Shown: positions 56,776 through 64,000 of the stretch, in pieces
How positions within the stretch are numbered: the stretch's first letter is position 1
How the letters are laid out: every line of letters starts with the position of its first letter
DNA from: Bursaphelenchus xylophilus
Taxonomy: Eukaryota > Nematoda > Chromadorea > Rhabditida > Aphelenchoididae
Direction of reading: 5' to 3'
DNA length: 64,000 bases
Assembly: GCA_904066235.2 (NCBI GenBank)
Contig: CAJFCV020000006.1
Coordinates: 12,586,001 to 12,650,000, forward strand
The notes under the pieces: model-generated
Seen by the model: only the letters and a program-made list of their open reading frames with translations
Databases searched by the model: none
Told to the model about the DNA's origin: nothing
Program-made: the position numbers and the translations under genes

Positions 56776-58476
56776 ATGTTTGCCAGTTGAACCGTGAAGA
56801 TTGCCAATTTCTAACCTTTTCAAAAGAGATCTTTTTTTTCATTGTCAAATTTTTTCGATCCCTGAAGTTTTTCTGTAAAGAATTGTTTGTGCTATAGATT
56901 GTTCCTCCATTCGTGAGATATCATTCTATTCTTGATGTTCTGAAAATGTCAGCCGAATGAATCTGGCGTCCGAAAAAGAGACGCAAAAAAAAGAAGGTTG
57001 GATGGAAGCGGGGATGGTTGACAACGAAGCCATCACGGATATGACCTCTTCGGGAAAGGCCAAGGTCCTCGGAGACAAATGGCCAAATGACTGGTCGACG
57101 CGCCGCTTCCGGCAATGAAAATCTGCCCTCAAATATATGTGTTTTTTGGGAGGGTCGGGGTTAAGTGCCCTGCGAAGGGTATCATTTTTCACCTACGCCG
57201 TTTTCGGGATGTTTTGAATACCTGCACGGTAATCTCGGTATAATTTTAGATCAAAAGATTTTGGATTCTTATGAATGATGGCCGGAACTGGAAGCTTTAT
57301 TTTGCTTATTACAAGGGAAATAATAGATCAAAATTTGCAAAAACGATTTTTTAGCATCTATAGAGTCGGTCTTTTCGTAAAGTGTTGGGGGTTTTTTACG
57401 TCCAAAAATATCTGATAAACGTGAAGCCGAGAAGACGAAGCTGTTCAAAAACGTGATGTTACGAATTCAACAGGCTGTCTGTAGATTTGTCAAGTATAAT
57501 CCCTATTTTTGAGTCTGTAAAACGACCCGTTGTTTTGTTCCAACACTTTTACGGACACATCTGGCCATGTTTTTCTCTTTCGGAGGGTCATATTTTGCAA
57601 CAACCGGCATGTTAGACTTCTATTATTTTTAGAACATTTTTTCTCGCGCCCTCAGCGAGATTTATTCAAATTTTGGCCGCCTTGATTTCCAAAGTTGAAA
57701 AGACTTCAAGAAATTACAGATCGCGCTGAAAAAAAGCAATTTGACTTGAGAAAAGCAATTTTATTTTTCCGCGGCCAAAAAATCTTGGCATGTTTTTGCA
57801 CCCTGCGGGCGCATGAATTCGGCGATGCGACAGGGTGTCGCGGGATAAAGATTTTGCAGGGTGCGAAAGAAGAGCGCACTGTGCGTTGTTTTCCCTTTTC
57901 AAAGCAATCTTTTTGCACTGTGCGGGGTCGCAGCGCACCGTGAATTTTGCTTATCGCCGCGCGGCAAGTTTCCTGCGCGACGGCGCAGTGTGCAGACATG
58001 TCAAGACTTTTTGGCCCGCCGTATCATCTCAAAATTAACTGCCCTGATCGATCAGTGGGATTTAGTCACCCTCTTTCGATGTAGCAGCTTATAGTAACTG
58101 AAACGTTACTGTAAAATGAAAATCCCATTTTTTAACCGCACTAACCTATATTTAACAAGTCCTTGTAACAGACTGCTAATCCCTTTTTTTAGTCGGAATT
58201 TTGACAAAATAGCATTTTTGGAGGCATCGGAAAAAATCTTAAATCGGCCTCTTCATCCATCCGCATCTGCATTATCTCCAATTTTCCGAATTCAATTAAT
58301 TAATTAAGTCGAAACCCGGGCCGCTTCGCTTCTTCCATCGCCGCTAATCGAGTAATCCCAAAATAAAATTCATAATATTTACAGTAGGCCTTGTAGCGTG
58401 ACGTGCGGAGAAACGGCCGAGGGCGGAGCGGATGCGGAAACGACGGCCGACGCCCTGTTTCGGCCGCTCACGCTAA
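56776..58476. other. Intergenic, upstream of the K2P gene
   Basis: 57840-57990 contains scattered GCACTGTGCG and GCACCGTG cores with GGGTGCGAAAG. The last 150 bases (58330-58476) are GC- and CpG-rich (GGCCGAGGGCGGAGCGG), plausible core promoter or 5' UTR for the channel gene. No separate gene seen. Confidence 0.4.
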
Positions 58477-58573
58477 ATGGGCTCGTCCGGGGCCGGTGTG
58501 GCGTTCCAGCTGATCCGGCATGCATCGATACATCAGCCCGACCAGTGCTCCATCAAACATGCCGATTCATTTG
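58477..58573 (+). CDS. Candidate alternative first exon of the K2P gene
   Basis: ATG followed by 32 codons open (MGSSGAGVAFQLIRHA at the start) and a GTGAGT donor at phase 1. It can splice in frame to the exon at 62657, but not to the exon at 60450-60600 in that exon's coding frame, so it would be an alternative N-terminus. Composition is GC-rich like the neighbouring promoter-like stretch. Confidence 0.4.
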
Positions 58574-58617
58574 GTGAGTTTTGCGGGTTTTTGGGTCGTA
58601 ATTCTAGCAGAGAAGAT

Positions 58618-60374
58618 GCTCAATGTGCGATGCTTCGATTTTTGTAAAAATTGGGTCAGATTTAGAGTGCATCATCTCATGATATATTTGAGATTTTCCG
58701 CTCGCGATTTACAAAAATAACCACGATTTTTTGGCCTAAAGTTTGGCGAAAATTTGACATTTCTTTTGCAAGCTTTACCACGAAAATCTATAGTCGGATT
58801 TCCACGGGAATGAGCAAAGTTTCTACCAAAAAATATCTTTTTCCAAGCAAGATTGGCAGAGATATTGCCTAAATACGGTCTTTCCTCTGATGGGTCTCCG
58901 CAAATAGTGCACTCTCTCTCTTATCGGAAAATGATGAAGATCTTGGGTCCTCCGGAAAGCACGAGCTAAAATGTGCAGTAAACAATAGTTGACCTAGAAA
59001 AAAGATGTTTTTCGGTTGGCCTTAGAACTAAAACTTTTAGCCCGTTTAGGGAACAGCTATGCTCACAGCAATGGTAATTGCTGAAAAGCAATTCATCAGT
59101 CAGGTTGGGGCTTATTGCAAGGTTAAAGAAATAGAAAATTCCAGCACCAAAGCTGGAGTTTTCAACGATATCTTATTGTTAAAAAACCGTAATCTTAACT
59201 TATCTCTAAAAGTTTTTCATTCACTTTACCTAATCTGCTTTGAGATTTCCCAACTTTAAATGATATTTCAACTTTTTTAGCGGCGATTTTGAATTTACCA
59301 AAGGCCTTCCCAGAGATAAAATGACCGCTTTGATGTTTTTATGGCCTCATTTCGGCACCCCAATTTGCCAGGAATTAAGGAATTGTAATCCCTCATTGCG
59401 AAAATAAGGAAATAAAAATTGAAAAAGTGCGCTTTTTGAGACGTACGGTATTGCTTTTGGAGAAAGTTTTAAAGCGGATTTTGACGGATTTTTTGGTAGA
59501 GAAAAAACCTCAGATTTAGCTGATGTATAAGACGGGAATTTTTTATGGTAAAATTTGCAAAAAAATGTCACAACTTTCGGACTAATTCTAATATCTCCAT
59601 CGCTTGTAGAATGCGCGGGCTGGCGACTATATACCATAATAAATTTTCATCTAGTCTGCGCCAAGTTTCATTAAAATTTGAACGCCACAGCTCACAAATT
59701 TCTTAGCTTGGCTGATATTTGGTCCCCTCTTGACATACCTTTCCCTCTTTCTCACCTAGCCCAATCCCAAAATCAACATTTTTCCCGCTCTTCAATTGAG
59801 TTTACAGCCGTACCCACCGCACATCCTTTTCATCCCGAAATCCCGCCAAAATCTCCTCTCCCCCACCCCGATATTATCCCTCAGGCCAAGCTCATTAACC
59901 GTGAACATCAAATCAAAAAAAAATTTTTTTGGGTGAAAAAGAGAGAACTTTTTTTCTTCGGGGCCGGATATAGCGAAAGAGGTTTGAGAAAATCGGAAAG
60001 GATCGGCCGAAACAATTGGTTTTTGTTTTGCTGACCGGCCGAAAGCGTCTAATTAAACGGCCGCTAATCGCTGCTACCCTTTGACCGGAGGTTATTTACC
60101 GATTGCTAAGAGCGGATATTGGGATGCACATTACTTTCTAACCTGGAATTTTTGACTATAACATCCAACGCCGCCGGTATTTTCGTTTGGATTTAGACAT
60201 CTTATTCTAAAACTATTATTTTTGGAAAACGTTGCAACGTACTATTTAGCAACCAGCTATCATTTTGAAACTTATTCCACTGGCAGTTCAGCGAATTCCC
60301 CACAATATTGAACACTATTTTCTAAATCTCTACTGCCTTATCGCTCCCTAAATTCGATTACACTTTCCTCCAGC
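58618..60374. other. Intron or intergenic sequence with 450-bp repeat fragments
   Basis: 58618-58960 (GATGCTCAATGTGCGATGCT, TAGTGCACTCTCTCTC) and about 59380-59690 are decayed members of the 450-bp family. ATTCCAGCACCAAAGCTGGA near 59140 is a small hairpin. An acceptor TTTCCTCCAG at 60365-60374 precedes the next exon. Confidence 0.45.
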
Positions 60375-60449
60375 TCCATGGGAAAGATCTCAAAATATTG
60401 TTAGCAACTCGCATTGTAACCCGATTGCTCGTCGTCATCGAGTGCAAGG

Positions 60450-63400
60450 ATGGGTTCGACGGGCGCTTACAACACTCTACGGCGGCTCACATCCCCGTCC
60501 TTGCAATTCCGCTTTCAAAGTGTAATTCCGCCGGTGCCGCCGCCACCGCCGAATCGCGATTCCTCCGAGTCCAGGCCGTCCTCCATTTATTCCGGATTCG
60601 GTAGGATTGCTGTAGATCTCAGAGGGTTACTGTAAACTTTTTTGGGTGACGATAGAGGTTTTAGCAAAGGCGCTGCGACTTTTCGGGTCTGCGACAGTTC
60701 GGTCAATGGTATTCTGGATCGCGTCGGTTCGTCGTTGTATGGGGGAAGCTTGTGGAAGGCTTAGTTAATTGAAATAATAGGGTTGATCAGGTATTAGTAT
60801 AGCTTATCAGCTATTTTGGGGTATTTTAAATGCATTCACATCAATAATATCTAGATAAAGTTACAGACTTTAGCTTTTTTGCCGCAAATTTTAGTCTTTT
60901 ACATTTTGATAACGCAGGGTAAAGAAGAAAACTAACGATAGTAATAGCTAATTATTATATCGCTTATTAAACTAACGTTAGTAATATCTAAAATTAGAAA
61001 AAACGGACATATCGCAAGTCTCCGCCGGGCCATCACCGAGCGTCCGCCGACAATCCAACGGCTTTTCCAGGCCTCGCAGGCACCTCCTACCAATTTTTTT
61101 AAACTATCCACCTGTCCTACCCCTCGTACCGATCGGTTTTGTGTTGACCCGAACTGTCGTCGACGCGAAAAGTTTACAGCCTTGAAGACGGAATGTCACA
61201 GAAATTTTTGTTCTCCCTCGCCTTGAAGGAGAAAATTTTAACTGTTGACGAAATATTTTACAATTTATTTGGTTATTTGAGCTGTAGTGCAAGTCTGTCG
61301 GGAAAATAATGAGAACAATATCGTTGCGCCGATCGGAAGTGAAAAACAATTTGATTTTGCCGCGACACAATTCATTTTCTCTGCGGCGATGCAATTTTTG
61401 ATGCGACCGAGTGCTCACTATTTTCCCGACAGACTGATATTGCTTTAAAATTCCTTTTTATCAGTCTGTCGGAAAAATAACGGCGGATCGTCGCATCAAA
61501 ATGTCTCGCCTCGCCGCTGTCGCGCACCAAATCCCAAGTCGCGGCTTGCAGTCGCAAAGCGATGATGGGCGATTCCGAGGCGCGACGATCCGCCGTTTTT
61601 TTCCCGACAGACCGATATAAAGGGACAGCAAAAACGTGACATTTTGTCTTCTTATAAAACGCACGATTCAAACGTAGCCGTTTTGCTCCTTTAAAGACAT
61701 TGCACTTTTATTTGTTCGATATGTTTCTCGCCTCGTATCCAATTTTTGTTTTAAACATTTTTTGAAACTTTTTCGCCATTTGTCCCAAGGGCATTGGGCC
61801 ATCTAAGTTGAACCCTCAAAAATTACAAGATTCTTTTGGATATTTTTCAGTGGGGTTTCAAATGACAGCCGGGTCTTCTTTCTGACCATTTCAAAATAGC
61901 CCCCTTTCCGTAGCGGAAAAATGGTCTATTGTTTTCCCAATCAAGTGATGGATGAGGATCGAAAAAAATGGGATTAAAATGGACAAAAACGAGAGTTTTA
62001 TAACTGACTTAGAGAGAGGATGACTTAAAGTTGAACTAGGATGAAAAATTTGCAGAAAAACAAAAGTTTAAGGTCTTCGAAAAGACAGCCATTCAAGAAG
62101 TAATTTTCTGCAAAAAAACGGAAAAATTACCGTGCTGTAAATGAGGGTTGTATTCTGTATCATGGGAACTAGACACGCTGGAGAGAAACAGACTTAACCA
62201 TGGAGTCTACCGTATCCGGAGACCATTTTTTGTAGCCTAGTCCGAGCCTCTAAAATGACATTTTTTGTAACCTAGACCAAGCCTCTAAAATGACGGGGAA
62301 ATTTTGAATATTCATGTTTTTTGTCATCAAATTCAGCTTTGCCAAATTTCTCAAAAGTTTTAAATAAATTTCCAGCGATTTTTTTCCGAAACTAAAATAG
62401 CAAATATGCACTTTTTAAAAGGATACCCCTTTTGCCACCCAAAAGTAATCTTCAATAATTTTTGATTTATCTCCTGCGATCCCATCTATCACACCCAATA
62501 TCTTCATGGCATGTCAAACTCAGAAAAAATACTAATATTCGCTTTAAAAACGATTGAAAAAGTTTCTTTTTATAGCCAAAATTGAAGAATTAGGGCTACT
62601 GGGTTTAGTGCAATATGACGTCATCTTAGTATAAACGTGTTTCATGGTATTTTCAGAAAACGTAAGTCGCGTCAAATGGGAGGAATTTCCGTTGCGTCGA
62701 GATGTGGAGGAGGGCGAGAGCAACGACGGAACGTCCAGCGGGCCAACGTCGTTTGTCGCGAAGATCGTCAAAGTAAGTCATGCTTCCGAGACATTGCTCA
62801 AAACGTAGCGCTTCAGTTGAGATGAAACAAACTCATATTTAAATTAAGCCTCAATAAGAAATATAATGGATTTTTAGCGCGTGCTTTGCAGAAACAACAT
62901 TTTTTAAATAGTTCAAAAATTGAACCAAATTCGACAAAGCGTTCACACGAAAAAAATAATTTTTCCCGTACGAAATTGCCAAAGCTTTGGCCAAAAAACG
63001 TACTCTGACATGCAAAATTATGAGAAGATCTAGCTGAAGAACCTTGAGATATTTCCTGATGACATAATTTACAAATTTTCTCTGTTTAGGCCCTAAAAAT
63101 CCTCGCACCGCACGTTGGCCTGAACATTTTACTCTTCACTTATATCGCCTTTGGCGCGGGAATGTTCATCTTCTTGGAGGCGGACAACGAACTGGAAAAG
63201 CGGAAGGAGAAATTGACCGAAATACTCGCCATATATCAAAGCATCATCAACGAGTCCTACTCAATGTGCGGTGGCCATACCAATATATCCAATGTAATTT
63301 TATGTTTAATAGACCTATCTTCAGCCGATCACTTTTACCGTCATATTTCAGGTAGAAAGGCGGCTACGGCCACTGTTGTCGGTGCTCTCACGCACTCACG

Positions 63401-63752
63401 AATACGATGACAAGTTCACATGGGAGGAGCAGATGTGGACGGACAATGAGGACCGACTCTCGACGAAATGGACCTTCGCCGCAGCCACATTGTACGCGCT
63501 GACCGTCATAACCTCCACCGGCTACGATCATTTGTCGCCGTTGACGGATTTAGGTCGCATCTTCACCGTCATATACGGGTTGTTGGGGATCCCGCTGATG
63601 TTCATCACGGCCGCCGACATAGGAAAATTTCTGTCGGACCTGGTGATAAGGTTCTACGCCAAATGCTTGGCGGTTTACGAATGGGTTGGCAAGGTGTGGG
63701 AGGCGATGAGGAATTATATTATGGACGTGGATGACGACTCCATTGATTCTAG
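60450..63752 (+). CDS. TWiK-family two-pore-domain potassium channel, 5' part
   Basis: N-terminal half of a K2P channel; the gene leaves the window. Exons 60450-60600, 62657-62772, 63090-63293 and 63352-63752 join in phase (290 codons, open at a GTAAGA donor). The N-terminus is cytoplasmic, with a proline run (VIPPVPPPPPNRD). TM1 is HVGLNILLFTYIAFGAGMFI; a long extracellular cap follows with Cys in SYSMCGGH. The pore helix is KWTFAAATLYALTVI, the selectivity filter TSTGYDH, and TM2 IFTVIYGLLGIPLMFITAAD. Ending TM2 in GIPLMF is typical of nematode TWK channels. The filter carries Asp where almost all channels have the second Gly of GYG. In this frame stops lie upstream of the ATG at 60450, so that ATG is the start for this transcript. 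The second pore domain must lie beyond 64000. Confidence 0.9.
61289..61440. mobile_element. MITE, GTCTGTCGGGAAAATAA family, in K2P intron
   Basis: Termini CAAGTCTGTCGGGAAAATAA and ATTTTCCCGACAGACTGATA. It is oriented opposite to the 25.4-kb copy (GTTGCGCCGATCGGAAGTG first, GCGGCGATGCAATTTTTGAT last). Confidence 0.88.
61459..61617. mobile_element. MITE, ACGGCGGATCGTCGC subfamily, in K2P intron
   Basis: Termini TATCAGTCTGTCGGAAAAAT and TTTTTCCCGACAGACCGATA; inner arms ACGGCGGATCGTCGCATC / GACGATCCGCCG. It follows the main-subfamily copy after 18 bases, the same pairing seen at 7970-8253. Confidence 0.9.
62225..62294 (+). repeat. Two-copy 35-base tandem repeat
   Basis: TTTTTTGTAGCCTAGTCCGA and TTTTTTGTAACCTAGACCAA each continue into GCCTCTAAAATGAC. 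Adjacent and in direct orientation, in a K2P intron. Confidence 0.75.
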
Positions 63753-63810
63753 GTAAGAGAAAAGATGCGCGGAAATCAAAAAAATCTTCAATTTCTTGGC
63801 AATTGCCACA

Positions 63811-64000
63811 CAGTGCCGGACCGGATTCAGTGGCAAAAAACGTACCATTTTGCATCCGGGAAGCATCAAAAATGCGGCAAAATGCTTCCCTCTTCAAGTG
63901 AAAAAACTTCGTTTTGAAGGCCCTTTCCCTCAAAAAAGAGCGGCGCGCTTTTGAAATCGGAGTTTTTTCCCTTGGAGCATTTTGCCACATTTTTGATACT
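63811..64000. mobile_element. CAGTG-ended MITE cut by the window edge
   Basis: CAGTGCCGGACCGGATTCAG and AAAACGTACCATTTTGCATC match the 41.6- and 47.4-kb copies. The right terminus lies just outside. It sits in the K2P intron that follows the last visible exon. Confidence 0.85.

Noticed and set aside
56483..56897. Several 70-120 codon frames on both strands
   Set aside because: Products of the GCACNGTGC minisatellite, repetitive in every frame.

Overview
This is a nuclear DNA window from a nematode, probably chromadorean; I cannot name the genus. The evidence is gene content and gene style: a lamin-tail cytoplasmic intermediate filament protein with an extended coil 1, a PRSS16-like S28 peptidase, a TWiK-type K2P channel, an mksr-1 (B9D1) gene, an rpl-19 with a five-base coding first exon, and short introns with GTAAGT/GTGAGT donors and TTTCAG acceptors. 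About half of the window is AT-rich repeat sequence. It holds MITEs with long terminal inverted repeats (TIRs), mariner remnants, a hAT-type element and satellite-like arrays.

Layout. 0-3 kb: repeats, no convincing gene. 3.0-6.5 kb (-): intermediate filament gene; a copy of its first exon sits inverted in one of its introns. 6.6-11 kb: MITE cluster. 11.1-14.5 kb (-): RalGPS-type Ral exchange factor (RasGEF plus PH). 15.0-17.8 kb: composite tandem array carrying about a dozen GC hairpins with GNA loops. 17.8-23.7 kb: repeats. 23.8-26.3 kb (-): S28 serine peptidase. 27.2-29.9 kb: hAT-type MITE and a MITE nested in another MITE. 30.5-32.6 kb (+): unrecognised four-TM protein. 33.6-35.8 kb (+): SLC46-like MFS transporter. 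36.1-38.2 kb (+): secreted aspartic protease. 41.0-48.9 kb (+): five tandem PMP3/UPF0057 mini-membrane-protein genes with transposons between and inside them. 49.1-50.3 kb (+): mksr-1/B9D1. 50.6-51.7 kb (-): rpl-19. 52.7-55.1 kb (+): ENT-domain (EMSY-like) acidic nuclear protein. 55.2-56.8 kb: mariner remnant and a palindrome-cored minisatellite. 58.5-63.8 kb (+): 5' half of a K2P channel gene that runs off the right edge.

The genes do not form one pathway. Two close same-strand pairs (SLC46-like/aspartic protease, 252 bp; PMP3-E/mksr-1, 206 bp) could be operons, but nothing here proves it. The strongest unusual signals are the inverted first-exon duplication in the intermediate filament gene, the GNA-loop hairpin array, the GCACNGTGC palindromes recurring at several loci, the PMP3 cluster with a graded His/Cys loop, and a K2P channel whose first pore loop reads GYD instead of GYG. 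Exon boundaries were assigned by hand from splice consensus, phase and protein-family similarity.
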